This document shows positions 16,987 through 25,513 of a DNA stretch of 54,445 nucleotides, in pieces. Positions within the stretch are counted from its first letter, which is position 1; every line of letters starts with the position of its first letter. The notes beneath the pieces were generated by a model, which was not told the origin of the DNA, ran no database searches, and saw nothing but the letters and a program-made list of their open reading frames with translations. Origin of the DNA: Thermoplasmatota archaeon (GTDB lineage: Archaea > Thermoplasmatota > Thermoplasmata > UBA10834); contig JAJISI010000001.1 in the NCBI GenBank assembly GCA_022848805.1, positions 1 to 54,445 on the forward strand, read 5' to 3'. The position numbers were made by a program, and so were the translations under genes.

Positions 16987-17555
16987 GTGGAGAGGCCGCA
17001 CCATCCCTGGGACAGGCGGTGATGTTCCGGTCCAGGGACTTCCTCAAGTGGTCGGATGAGGTTCTGGAGTACATGTTGCGCAAGTCTCCCATAGGCGGAG
17101 GCATCGACTTGATCACCAAGAATTTCTTCAACTGGGCGACGAGGAACTCGTTGTACTTCCTTCATTTCGGCATAATGTGCTGCGCTCTGGAGATGGCCGT
17201 CGCATCTGCGCCAAGGTTCGACCAGCAGCGATTCGGTATCATACCCAGGTCAAGTCCTCGACAATGCGACGTCCTGCTTGTCAACGGGCCAGTGACCAAG
17301 AAGCTCAAGCCGGCCCTGAGGAGGCTGTACGACCAGATGCCTGAGCCCAAGTGGGTCATGGCGATGGGCGAGTGCGCCATCTCGGGCGGGCCGTTCTACG
17401 ACAGCTACAGCATGGTTCCAGGGGTCGACCGGTTCATTCCCGTCGACATTTATATACCGGGCTGTCCTGCAAGGCCAGAAGCCTTGATAGACGGTTTCCT
17501 GAAGCTTCAGAAACTCATAAAAGAGAACAAGAAGGGCCTGCTAACGGGCCGGTAG
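16983..17555 (+). CDS. fpoB: FpoB/NuoB-like Fe-S (N2 cluster) subunit
   Basis: 190-aa peripheral-arm subunit carrying the terminal [4Fe-4S] cluster N2, the electron donor to the quinone or phenazine site. Ligand regions are IMCCALEM, MGECAISGG and PGCPARPEALIDG. LLVNGPVTKK is the family motif. ATG at 16983 overlaps the fpoA stop. Upstream in-frame codons belong to the fpoA reading region and were excluded. Confidence 0.94.
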   Translation: MSGEAAPSLGQAVMFRSRDFLKWSDEVLEYMLRKSPIGGGIDLITKNFFNWATRNSLYFLHFGIMCCALEMAVASAPRFDQQRFGIIPRSSPRQCDVLLVNGPVTKKLKPALRRLYDQMPEPKWVMAMGECAISGGPFYDSYSMVPGVDRFIPVDIYIPGCPARPEALIDGFLKLQKLIKENKKGLLTGR

Positions 17556-17566
17556 GGGTGTGCAGA

Positions 17567-18076
17567 ATGTCTGAGGGGGATAAGCGGAGTTCAGCAGGGG
17601 TCGTTGGCATAGAGACGGCCCCGAGCCGCGTAGGCGAGAACCCTGAACGCAGGGTGTTGAGGGCGTTGGCTGAATCGTTCCCCAAAACCGTTTCTGAGGG
17701 AACCCAGCTCAGGCCTGGCGTGATGCGCGCCAAGGTCGACCGGTCCGATCTGTACAGCGTATGCAGGACCCTCAGGGAGGATCTGGGCTTCGAGCATCTG
17801 ACCATGATCTCCGCTGTCGACTACGATGACAGGTTCGAGATTATCTATCACATCGCATCATATCAATCGAGGCTGCTTATCGAGCTGATATCCACCACAC
17901 CGAAGGACGATCCCGTGGTGGATTCAGTCTCTTCGATCTGGGGCGGAGCGAACTGGCAGGAGCGAGAATCGTACGACCTCATGGGCATCGAGTTCAAGAG
18001 CCATCCTAAGCTGGAACGTATACTGCTGCCCAAGGATGTGCTGTACCATCCGCTCAGGAAGGATTTCAGGGGGTGA
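17567..18076 (+). CDS. fpoC: FpoC/NuoC-like subunit
   Basis: 169-aa soluble subunit of the connecting module, NuoC family. Its conserved C-terminal half reads DPVVDSVSSIWGGANWQERESYDLMGIEF, then HPKLERILLPKDV, ending in HPLRKDFRG. The first 40 residues are variable and charged. ATG at 17567 begins 11 nt after the fpoB stop, with AGGGG upstream. It directly precedes fpoD, as in archaeal Fpo operons where C and D are separate. Confidence 0.92.
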   Translation: MSEGDKRSSAGVVGIETAPSRVGENPERRVLRALAESFPKTVSEGTQLRPGVMRAKVDRSDLYSVCRTLREDLGFEHLTMISAVDYDDRFEIIYHIASYQSRLLIELISTTPKDDPVVDSVSSIWGGANWQERESYDLMGIEFKSHPKLERILLPKDVLYHPLRKDFRG

Positions 18077-18082
18077 CCATGA

Positions 18083-19165
18083 ATGGCTGAGATGTGGATC
18101 AACATGGGACCCCAACACCCGATGACGCACGGGCTCTGGAACCTCAGGGTCAAGGTCGACGGTGAGACCATCGTCGACGCCGAGCCAGAGGTGGGATACC
18201 TCCACAGAGGCATCGAGAAGCTCTGCGAGGCAAGGACCTACCCTCAGATCATACCGATCGCCGACCGACTCTGCTACGGTTCGTCACTCACTTGGTCGCA
18301 CTTGTACTGTCTCACGGTCGAGGACCTCATGGACATCGAGGTGCCCGAACGGGCGGAGTACATCCGGGTGATGGCGATCGAGATGCAGAGGATCGCCTCT
18401 CACCTCATGTGGCTCGCAGCGTACGCGGGCGACCTGGGTCTAGCGGTCGGGTTCACATACACCATGAGGGACAGAGAGGTGTTCGTGGACCTTCTCCAGG
18501 CATTGACCGGGTCAAGGTTGACCTACAACTATCCAAGAATCGGCGGGGTCGCGCACGACCTCCCACCTGATTTCGAGAGAGACACGGTCAGAGCGGTACA
18601 GTACATGGAGATGCGCCTCAAGGAGTACGAGGACCTGTTCGATGGGTCCAAGATATTCATGATGAGGAACGTCGGCATCGGCATACTGAGGAAGGAGGAC
18701 GGGATCAACCTCGGCGTGACCGGGCCTTCCCTCAGGGCCAGCGGAGTGGATTACGACCTTAGGAAGGACATGCCCTACTCGGTCTATCCGGAGATGGACT
18801 TCGAGGTGGTCAAACACGAGGACGGCGACTGCTACGCTCGGTACAGGGTGAGGATGGACGAGATGTGGGAGAGCTGCAGGATCATCCGCCAGGCACTCCA
18901 GAAGATGCCGACGGGTAGATGGAGGGTCGTGGCTCCGAGGAACGCCCCTGTCGGGACCGGGCTGGGCCGTGTCGAGGATCCGAGAGGCGAGGCGGTGATG
19001 TATGCCGTGGGAGACGGCACGGACAGGCCGTACAGGCTGAAGATCCGAAGCCCCATCTTCGTGACTGTCTCGGCCGCTCCGAAGATACTCGTCGGTTACA
19101 AACTCGCCGATGTCGTCGCTATCATGGGCGGCCTCGATATGTGCATAGGAGAGAACGATAGGTGA
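18083..19165 (+). CDS. fpoD: FpoD/NuoD-like (49 kDa) subunit
   Basis: 360-aa subunit related to the [NiFe]-hydrogenase large subunit without the Ni ligands. With FpoB it builds the quinone/phenazine reduction site. MGPQHPMTHGLWNLRVKVDG is the N-terminal family motif carrying the quinone-site His. EVGYLHRGIEKL and GRVEDPRGEAVMYAVGDG are further signatures, and it ends DVVAIMGGLDMCIGENDR, close to the usual terminus. ATG at 18083, 6 nt after fpoC. Confidence 0.95.
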   Translation: MAEMWINMGPQHPMTHGLWNLRVKVDGETIVDAEPEVGYLHRGIEKLCEARTYPQIIPIADRLCYGSSLTWSHLYCLTVEDLMDIEVPERAEYIRVMAIEMQRIASHLMWLAAYAGDLGLAVGFTYTMRDREVFVDLLQALTGSRLTYNYPRIGGVAHDLPPDFERDTVRAVQYMEMRLKEYEDLFDGSKIFMMRNVGIGILRKEDGINLGVTGPSLRASGVDYDLRKDMPYSVYPEMDFEVVKHEDGDCYARYRVRMDEMWESCRIIRQALQKMPTGRWRVVAPRNAPVGTGLGRVEDPRGEAVMYAVGDGTDRPYRLKIRSPIFVTVSAAPKILVGYKLADVVAIMGGLDMCIGENDR

Positions 19166-19169
19166 CTAC

Positions 19170-20297
19170 ATGAACCTGTATCAGTTCTGCTACGGAATCG
19201 TCCACTGGCTCGTTGGCCTGGTCAACAACATATGGTATTGGCTGGGGGACTTCCTTCCGTGGTACTTCGGCGACCTCTTCACGGCGATCGGGAACTTCGC
19301 AGCTTCCGAGGGTCACCTCTGGTTCATGACCCTCCTGGTCGAAAGCGTCGTCGTAGTAGTCATCGCCTTGATCAACGTGCTCAACTTCCTTTGGATATTC
19401 AGGAAGCTGAGTGGGAGGATCCTGGACTTCTACGGGCCGTACTACGTCGGGTACAGGATCGGCGGCTGGCTCCAGAACCTCGCGGACGGGATGAAGCTGT
19501 TCATCAAGGAGATAATCGTCCCTACCAAAGCCGACAGACTCGGATTCCTCCTCGCTCCGGTGATATTCGTCGGCTCTTCCCTGACGATCCTAGCGGTCAT
19601 CCCTTTCAGCGTCGATTTCGGGATTTCCACGAGCGAGTCCGGGGAGTATGTCTCAGCGGGGGCGTTGTTCGCGCTCGCGGCCTTCTCGATCGCCCCGTTC
19701 GCCATCCTACTCGCGGGCTGGTCGTCAAACAACAAATACACCTTGATCGGCGGTATGAGGTCCGCGGCCCAGATGATGAGCTACGAGATACCGCTCATAC
19801 TCTGCGCTGCCAGTGTCTTCCTGCTCGCCGGAAGTTTCAACTTCGTGGAGATCGTCGATGCGCAGAGTGGCATCTGGTTCTTCATCCCCCTCTTCATCGG
19901 TTTCGTGGTGTTCCTGATATGCTTGATGGCTGAGGTGGAGATCATTCCGTTCGACCTTCCCGAGGCAGAGGCGGAGCTGGTGGAGGGCTGGACCACCGAG
20001 TACGGTGGGATGCGGTTCGGACTGTTCTACATGACCACGGCCGTCAGGTCGTATGCCGGTGGAGCGCTTGCGACAGCCTTGTTCCTTGGTGGATGGCACG
20101 GCCCATCGTTCCTCCCGGACGAGATATGGTTCCTGATCAAGGCGTACATCGTGTTCACGGTCTTCATGTGGTTGACATGGTCGGTCCCAAGGATTAGGAT
20201 AGACCAGATGCTGGTGTTCGGATGGAGACGGCTGCTGCCGTTGGCGGTACTCAACCTGCTGATCGCGGCTGCCTTGAAGTCTGGAGGTTGGTTCTGA
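19170..20297 (+). CDS. fpoH: FpoH/NuoH-like membrane subunit
   Basis: 375-aa polytopic membrane protein linking the peripheral arm to the proton-pumping arm. Recognisable motifs are GPYYVGYRIGGWLQNLADGMKLF at about residue 88 (a GP-N/Y-x-G..G..Q..AD...KL NuoH motif), AEVEIIPFDLPEAEAELVEG and YGGMRFGLFYM. The first 75 residues carry extra hydrophobic stretches beyond the standard helix 1. It overlaps fpoI by one base. Confidence 0.94.
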   Translation: MNLYQFCYGIVHWLVGLVNNIWYWLGDFLPWYFGDLFTAIGNFAASEGHLWFMTLLVESVVVVVIALINVLNFLWIFRKLSGRILDFYGPYYVGYRIGGWLQNLADGMKLFIKEIIVPTKADRLGFLLAPVIFVGSSLTILAVIPFSVDFGISTSESGEYVSAGALFALAAFSIAPFAILLAGWSSNNKYTLIGGMRSAAQMMSYEIPLILCAASVFLLAGSFNFVEIVDAQSGIWFFIPLFIGFVVFLICLMAEVEIIPFDLPEAEAELVEGWTTEYGGMRFGLFYMTTAVRSYAGGALATALFLGGWHGPSFLPDEIWFLIKAYIVFTVFMWLTWSVPRIRIDQMLVFGWRRLLPLAVLNLLIAAALKSGGWF

Positions 20298-21205
20298 TGG
20301 ATGACCGTCGGAAGCCAAGGACGACAGGAGTCGTCCTGAACCCCATGAAGCGGACAGGGAAGCAGCTGGTCCGGACGCTGATACTCGGCAAGCCCAATAC
20401 GGTCCTGTATCCTGAGGAGAAGCTTGACCTTCCCCAGGTCTACCGAGGAAAGCATGCCCTTGATTTCAAGAAGTGCATCGGTTGCGGCAACTGTGTGGTC
20501 GTCTGCCCGAACGATTGCATGTGGTTGGAGAAGGTGGAGGATCCCGAGCTGGGTAAGATCGAGCGGCCCGGCGTAGATCTCGGGAGATGCATGTTCTGCG
20601 GATTCTGCGCAGAGGTGTGTCCGACAGTGGCCCTTCATATGACGACCGAGTTCGAGCTTGCCGACAGCGACAGGGAGAATCTGAGGTTGAGCCCGCTGGA
20701 CATACGAGACGATTCGTTCGGCGAGACGTTCGTCGAGGAGAGGGAGAAGCGGCTGGTACCCGTCCTCGATCTGTCGAAGTGTGACGGCTGTGAGAAGTGT
20801 GCCGGTGAGTGCCCCGAGATGTGCATCGCGATGATGCCCATCGAGAACACGGGCAGGAAGAAGCCGGAGATCAACCTCGTCAAATGCAAGTCCCACGGCA
20901 AGTGTGCGGAGACCTGTCCGGAGAAGGCACTGACGATGACCGAGGTGTACGAGTCGTACTTCGATATGCCTGAGCCCAAGCTGATCCTGGATAACTGCTC
21001 GGGCTGCGGATTATGCGCGAGGAAGTGTCCGTCCGAAGCCATATACATGCTCGAGATGCCTGGGACTGAGAAGACCCTCAAGAACGGCAAGAAGGGCAAG
21101 CCGAAGAAGAGAGCGGTGTTCGTGCTGGAGAAGTGCGTCGGCTGCGGGAGATGCTATCAGGCTTGTAAGTTCGACGCCATCGACATGCCGGGGGTGAGGA
21201 AATGA
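20297..21205 (+). CDS. fpoI: Enlarged FpoI/NuoI-like ferredoxin subunit with six cluster motifs
   Basis: 302-aa Fe-S subunit, about twice the usual NuoI/FpoI length. Residues 1-115 look like normal FpoI with CxxCxxCxxxC motifs at Cys 60/63/66/70 and 98/101/104/108. After a charged linker (115-160) come four more motifs: 162/165/168/172; 197/His200/203/207, where His replaces the second Cys; 234/237/240/244; and 280/283/286/290, the last without the usual Pro. So up to six [4Fe-4S] clusters could be present, one with possible His ligation. ATG at 20297 overlaps the fpoH TGA. No FpoF or NuoEFG gene is nearby, so the extra part may be the ferredoxin-docking electron input; this is inference. Confidence 0.9.
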   Translation: MDDRRKPRTTGVVLNPMKRTGKQLVRTLILGKPNTVLYPEEKLDLPQVYRGKHALDFKKCIGCGNCVVVCPNDCMWLEKVEDPELGKIERPGVDLGRCMFCGFCAEVCPTVALHMTTEFELADSDRENLRLSPLDIRDDSFGETFVEEREKRLVPVLDLSKCDGCEKCAGECPEMCIAMMPIENTGRKKPEINLVKCKSHGKCAETCPEKALTMTEVYESYFDMPEPKLILDNCSGCGLCARKCPSEAIYMLEMPGTEKTLKNGKKGKPKKRAVFVLEKCVGCGRCYQACKFDAIDMPGVRK

Positions 21206-21465
21206 CGTGGGAAATGCTCGTGTTCCTGTTCCTGGCATCCTCTGCCCTGTTATCCGCATTGTGGGTCATCTCCGCCAAGGAGATAGTCCACAGCGTCATC
21301 GGGATGGCGACCTGCTTCATCGCTATCGCGTGCCTCTTCATCATGCTGAACGCCGAGTTCGTTGCCATCGTCCAGATTCTGGTGTATGTGGGCGCGGTCA
21401 CCATAGTGGTCCTGTTCGGTATCATGCTCACTAAGCGTGAGATAATGGAGAGTGAGAGGAAATGA
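21202..21465 (+). CDS. fpoJ: FpoJ N-terminal half (NuoJ family)
   Basis: 87-aa membrane protein with three helices corresponding to the first half of NuoJ. KEIVHSVIGMATCFIAIACLF and VQILVYVGAVTIVVLFGIML are the conserved second and third helices; the pi-bulge helix of NuoJ lies here. In methanosarcinal fpo operons NuoJ is also split in two, so the short length is not a truncation. ATG at 21202 overlaps the fpoI stop by 4 nt. Confidence 0.9.
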   Translation: MTWEMLVFLFLASSALLSALWVISAKEIVHSVIGMATCFIAIACLFIMLNAEFVAIVQILVYVGAVTIVVLFGIMLTKREIMESERK

Positions 21466-21710
21466 GGAGGAGGGCTGCTTCGAAGGTCATCGCGGTCTGC
21501 CTCCTGGCCCTCCTGTTCGTCCTGGCCGTTACAGAAGCGTCCTGGCCAGAGGGCGAAATGGACGAGACTACCAACAAGGATGTGGGCGAGGTACTGTTCG
21601 GCACGCCTGAGGTCGAAGGTTACGGTCTCGCCTTCTTCCTGATAGGCCTGTTGCTGCTCGTCGCTATGCTCGGCGGTGTGTTCCTCGCGAAGGAGGAGGA
21701 GAGCGAATGA
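21462..21710 (+). CDS. fpoJ: FpoJ C-terminal half
   Basis: 82-aa protein with two hydrophobic helices (residues 8-24 and about 54-75) separated by a polar acidic loop; the second ends LLVAMLGGVFLAKEEE, like the last helix of NuoJ. It overlaps fpoJ-N and fpoK by 4 nt each. Assignment rests on operon position and the terminal helix; similarity in the first half is weak. Confidence 0.82.
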   Translation: MRRRAASKVIAVCLLALLFVLAVTEASWPEGEMDETTNKDVGEVLFGTPEVEGYGLAFFLIGLLLLVAMLGGVFLAKEEESE

Positions 21711-22027
21711 TACCGATCGAGTACTGGCTGGTGTTCAGCTCGCTTCTCTTCTGCGTAGGCGCTTACGGCGTCCTGACCAAACGGAACGCGATAGTCGTCC
21801 TGATGTGCATCGAGATAATGCTCAACTCCGCGAACATCAACCTCGTGATGTTCAGTTCGTATCACAACGTCTTGCACGGCACCGCCGACCCGTCAGGGCA
21901 GGCCTTCGCGTTGTTCTCCATCGCGATTGCAGCGGCCGAGGTGGCGGTTGGACTCGCTATACTGCTCTCGGTCTACAGACGGTACAAGACGATCGAAGTC
22001 GACAAGATCAATATCCTGAGGTGGTAG
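21707..22027 (+). CDS. fpoK: FpoK/NuoK-like membrane subunit
   Basis: 106-aa three-helix antiporter-like accessory subunit. NAIVVLMCIEIMLNSANINLV contains the conserved Glu of helix 2 (MCIEIMLN), and AIAAAEVAVGLAILLSVYR has the second conserved Glu of helix 3, both proton-channel residues in NuoK. Length is normal. ATG at 21707 overlaps the previous stop; fpoL begins 2 nt after its end. Confidence 0.95.
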   Translation: MIPIEYWLVFSSLLFCVGAYGVLTKRNAIVVLMCIEIMLNSANINLVMFSSYHNVLHGTADPSGQAFALFSIAIAAAEVAVGLAILLSVYRRYKTIEVDKINILRW

Positions 22028-22028
22028 A

Positions 22029-23990
22029 ATGCTGGAGTACGCATGGCTCATACCTGTGTTTCCGTTCGTAGCATTCATACTGATCGCCATCCTGCCGAAG
22101 CGTACCCTGTCATGGGAGGACGGCGCTGGATACGCGATCGGAGGCGCGGCCGCCGCGTTGATTCTTTCAGTGCTCGTGATCTGGGAGGTCATGTCGGGCA
22201 GCACGATGGTCGGGGACGGCCCGAAGTTCGAATGGCTGGTCATAGGCGATATCTCGATCACGTTCGGCATTTGGATCGACCAGCTGACTGCGGTCATGCT
22301 GGTCGTCGTGTCGGTGGTCGGCACGCTCGTCGTGATATACTCCGGCGCGTACATGCACGGGGAGGGCGAGAATCGAAGACGGTACTACGCCGAGATCATG
22401 CTCTTCATATCCGTGATGTACGGTTTGGTGATATCCGACAACTTCCTTCAAATGTTCATCTTCTGGGAGCTTGTGGGCCTGTGCTCCTACCTTTTGATCG
22501 GCTTCTGGTACGAGACGCCGTCCGCGGCAAGCGCCGCCAAGAGGGCGTTCATCGTGACGCGCGTGGGCGATATCATGCTCATGGCGGGCATAATCATACT
22601 CTTCAAGTATGTCGGCTCGCTCGATTTCGTCACCCTGTTCGATCAGGACACCGCAGCGGCTGTGCCTACCGACATGATGGTTCTTGCGACCGTGCTGATA
22701 TTCGGAGGCGCGATAGGTAAGAGCGCGCAGTTCCCGCTCCATGAATGGCTGCCTGACGCGATGGAAGGGCCTACCACTGTATCGGCCCTCATACACGCGG
22801 CGACGATGGTCAAGGCCGGCGTGTACCTCACGGCGCGCTCGTACCCGCTTCTGATTCAGGCTCCCGAGAGCCTGCTGTTCGTGGCGGTCATCGGTGGCGT
22901 GACGGCATTGCTAGCAGCCTCGGTGGCGTTAGTCGCGACGGACATCAAACGAGTGCTCGCATACAGTACGATCAGCCAGCTAGGTTACATGACGCTCGCG
23001 TTGGGCGCGGGAGGATACCTGGTCTTGTACGCGGACACCGGCGGCGGGTACTCTGCCGCGATTCTCCACCTGATGAACCACGCGTTCTTCAAAGCGCTCC
23101 TGTTCCTGTGCGCCGGTAGCGTGATCCATGCCGTGGGGACGAACAACATGAGGCTCATGGGGGGCCTTGGGAAGAAGATGCGCATAACGTCCATTACCAT
23201 GCTGGTGGGATCGTTAGCCATCGCCGGAATACCACCGTTCTCCGGCTTCTGGAGCAAGGACGAGGTGCTCGCAGCCGTCTATCACGCTGGCGAGTTCGAC
23301 GGCATATTCTTCCTGCTATGGTTCATGGGAATCGCCACTGTGTTCATGACCGCCTTCTACATGTTCAGGATGTGGTTCATGACGTTCGCAGGGGAGCCGA
23401 GGTCCGACTACCACGCTCACGAGTCCCCGAAACTCATGACATTCCCGCTCATGATACTCGCGGCGCTCGCCGCAGTATCCGGTTTCGCTTTGTTCATAAG
23501 TGATGGGTTCAAGTACTTCATCGAGGGCTCGATCGGAGGACTCCTCCACGAGGTGCATCACGAGTCCGCGACGGACATACTCGGCGTGATATTCGGTGAT
23601 CCGCTCACTTATGTCTCGCTCGTGCTGGCGGCCGGCGGCATACTCCTTGCTTACAAGATGTACTGCGTGCCTGGGTTCGACAGGTCTGTGTTCGCCCGTG
23701 GGATATCCGGACGGTTGCAGGTAGCGCTTGAGAACAGGTGGTACATCAGCAAGTTCTACGACGACTTCGCTCTCAGAGTCGTGTACTCCATCTCGTTGGT
23801 CGCGGACGCCTTCGACCGATACGTGATCGACGGCATTGTGAACGGGTTCGCGTACCTTGGCGGGCGGTCCGGCAACGTCATAAGGATGGCGCAAACGGGG
23901 AACGTTCAGAGGTACGCTGGACTCATCGTCATAGGCCTCTGTCTCCTGCTGATATTCATGCTGTACATCGTGCCGTGGGGAGGTTGGTGA
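22029..23990 (+). CDS. fpoL: FpoL/NuoL-like antiporter subunit
   Basis: 653-aa proton-translocating subunit. The core antiporter motif is FWELVGLCSYLLIGFWYETPSAA (key Glu in helix 5), with KSAQFPLHEWLPDAMEGPTTVSALIHAATMVKAG (key Lys, broken helix 7) and the Lys of KALLFLCAGSVIHA. The C-terminal part contains the lateral amphipathic helix region and final membrane helix (YAGLIVIGLCLLLIFML). Length is typical. ATG at 22029. Confidence 0.95.
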   Translation: MLEYAWLIPVFPFVAFILIAILPKRTLSWEDGAGYAIGGAAAALILSVLVIWEVMSGSTMVGDGPKFEWLVIGDISITFGIWIDQLTAVMLVVVSVVGTLVVIYSGAYMHGEGENRRRYYAEIMLFISVMYGLVISDNFLQMFIFWELVGLCSYLLIGFWYETPSAASAAKRAFIVTRVGDIMLMAGIIILFKYVGSLDFVTLFDQDTAAAVPTDMMVLATVLIFGGAIGKSAQFPLHEWLPDAMEGPTTVSALIHAATMVKAGVYLTARSYPLLIQAPESLLFVAVIGGVTALLAASVALVATDIKRVLAYSTISQLGYMTLALGAGGYLVLYADTGGGYSAAILHLMNHAFFKALLFLCAGSVIHAVGTNNMRLMGGLGKKMRITSITMLVGSLAIAGIPPFSGFWSKDEVLAAVYHAGEFDGIFFLLWFMGIATVFMTAFYMFRMWFMTFAGEPRSDYHAHESPKLMTFPLMILAALAAVSGFALFISDGFKYFIEGSIGGLLHEVHHESATDILGVIFGDPLTYVSLVLAAGGILLAYKMYCVPGFDRSVFARGISGRLQVALENRWYISKFYDDFALRVVYSISLVADAFDRYVIDGIVNGFAYLGGRSGNVIRMAQTGNVQRYAGLIVIGLCLLLIFMLYIVPWGGW

Positions 23991-23994
23991 TAGG

Positions 23995-25512
23995 ATGTTG
24001 GAGGGTATACCCGTTCTCTCGCTCATAATCATCATGCCGTTGGTGGGCTCGCTGATCGCCTTCTCCCTTGGCAGGCGGGAAAACCTGGCGAAATGGGTCG
24101 CGCTGGCCTTCGCATTGGCAGCCTTCGTACTGTCCCTCGTGGTGGCCTTCGAGTTCGTCGTCGATCCGTATTCTGCCTCTCCCGGGGAGATCGAGTCGTA
24201 CAGTAACGGCTACCAGTTCTACGAGTCGCATGTTTGGATCGAGACGCTGGGGATCAACTACATGGTCGGGATGGACGGCATCAGCCTGCCGTTGTTCGTG
24301 CTGACCACGCTTCTATGCCTCCTGTCGATCGTCTTCTCGTGGGACACGAAGAAGAGGCCAAAGGAATACTTCGGCCTGATGTTGGTGCTCGAGGTGGGAG
24401 TGCTCGGGGTGTTCGTGTCCCTCGACTACTTCATGTTCTACGTCTTCTGGGAGATCGTCCTCATTCCGATGTACTTCATGATCGGCGTGTGGGGAGGTCC
24501 GAACAGGGACTACGCCGCGATCAAGTTCTTCATCTACACGCACATCGCGTCGCTCGCGATGCTCATCGCCATCATGGCGATGTACTTCGAGGCTGGCATA
24601 GAGACCTTCAGCATGGTGGCCATCGCCGAGGAGAGCGTCGGGTTCAGTCGTAACATACAGTTCGCGATATTCGCTGCGATGCTCTTCGGGTTCGGCGTCA
24701 AGTTGCCGATGGTGCCTTTCCATACTTGGCTGCCCGATGCGCATGTCGAGGCGCCGACGGCTGGAAGCGTGTTACTTGCGGGCCTGCTGCTCAAGATGGG
24801 CGGATACGGCCTGATAAGGGTCGCAATACCTTCGCTCCCGACAGGCGCCGAGGATATGATGATAGTGATGGCGGTGATCGCCGTCGTCAGCATCGTGTAC
24901 GGGGCGGTGCTCTGTCTAGCACAGACGGACCTGAAGAAGATGGTGGCGTACTCGTCCATCAGCCACATGGGTTTCGTCCTCCTCGGCTACGCGACGCTCG
25001 GTGAGCTCGGCATAGTTGCCGGAGTGTTCCAGATGTTTGCACACGGCCTCGTGACTGCGGTCCTGTTCATGATGTGCGGCGTGCTCCAGCATAAATGCGG
25101 CACGCGCTTGATACCGAAACTCGGCGGCTTGGCGAAGAAGATGCCGATCGCGGCTACCTTACTGACCGTGGGCTTCCTCGCATCGCTCGGCTTGCCAGGC
25201 CTCGTCAGCTTCGCGGCGGAGTTCATGGTGTTCGCCGCGATGTTCTTCAAGTGGGGTATGTGGGTGTTCGTGCCGATCGGGGCGGTGGCTATCACGGCCG
25301 GTTACTACCTGTGGGCGCTTCAGCGCTCCATGTTCGGTCCGCTCACTGACCGTATCGACACGTCCCACCTGAAGGACGTCGACTGGTACGAGGGCGTTCC
25401 GGTGGCTATCCTGATCGTTCTGATAGCCATATTCGGCGTGTTCCCTTCGCTGGTGTTCGACCGTATCTGGCCCGCGGTCGATTTCGCCCTAAGGGCCTTC
25501 GGAGGTGGCTGA
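23995..25512 (+). CDS. fpoM: FpoM/NuoM-like antiporter subunit
   Basis: 505-aa proton-pumping subunit. FWEIVLIPMYFMIGVWGG carries the helix 5 Glu; GVKLPMVPFHTWLPDAHVEAPT with VLLAGLLLKMGGYG is the helix 7-8 channel region with its Lys. AYSSISHMGFVLLG and HGLVTAVLFMMCG are further conserved helices. Start is ATG at 23995, 4 nt after fpoL. The end contains GGAGGTG, which serves fpoN. Confidence 0.95.
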   Translation: MLEGIPVLSLIIIMPLVGSLIAFSLGRRENLAKWVALAFALAAFVLSLVVAFEFVVDPYSASPGEIESYSNGYQFYESHVWIETLGINYMVGMDGISLPLFVLTTLLCLLSIVFSWDTKKRPKEYFGLMLVLEVGVLGVFVSLDYFMFYVFWEIVLIPMYFMIGVWGGPNRDYAAIKFFIYTHIASLAMLIAIMAMYFEAGIETFSMVAIAEESVGFSRNIQFAIFAAMLFGFGVKLPMVPFHTWLPDAHVEAPTAGSVLLAGLLLKMGGYGLIRVAIPSLPTGAEDMMIVMAVIAVVSIVYGAVLCLAQTDLKKMVAYSSISHMGFVLLGYATLGELGIVAGVFQMFAHGLVTAVLFMMCGVLQHKCGTRLIPKLGGLAKKMPIAATLLTVGFLASLGLPGLVSFAAEFMVFAAMFFKWGMWVFVPIGAVAITAGYYLWALQRSMFGPLTDRIDTSHLKDVDWYEGVPVAILIVLIAIFGVFPSLVFDRIWPAVDFALRAFGGG

Positions 25513-25513
25513 G

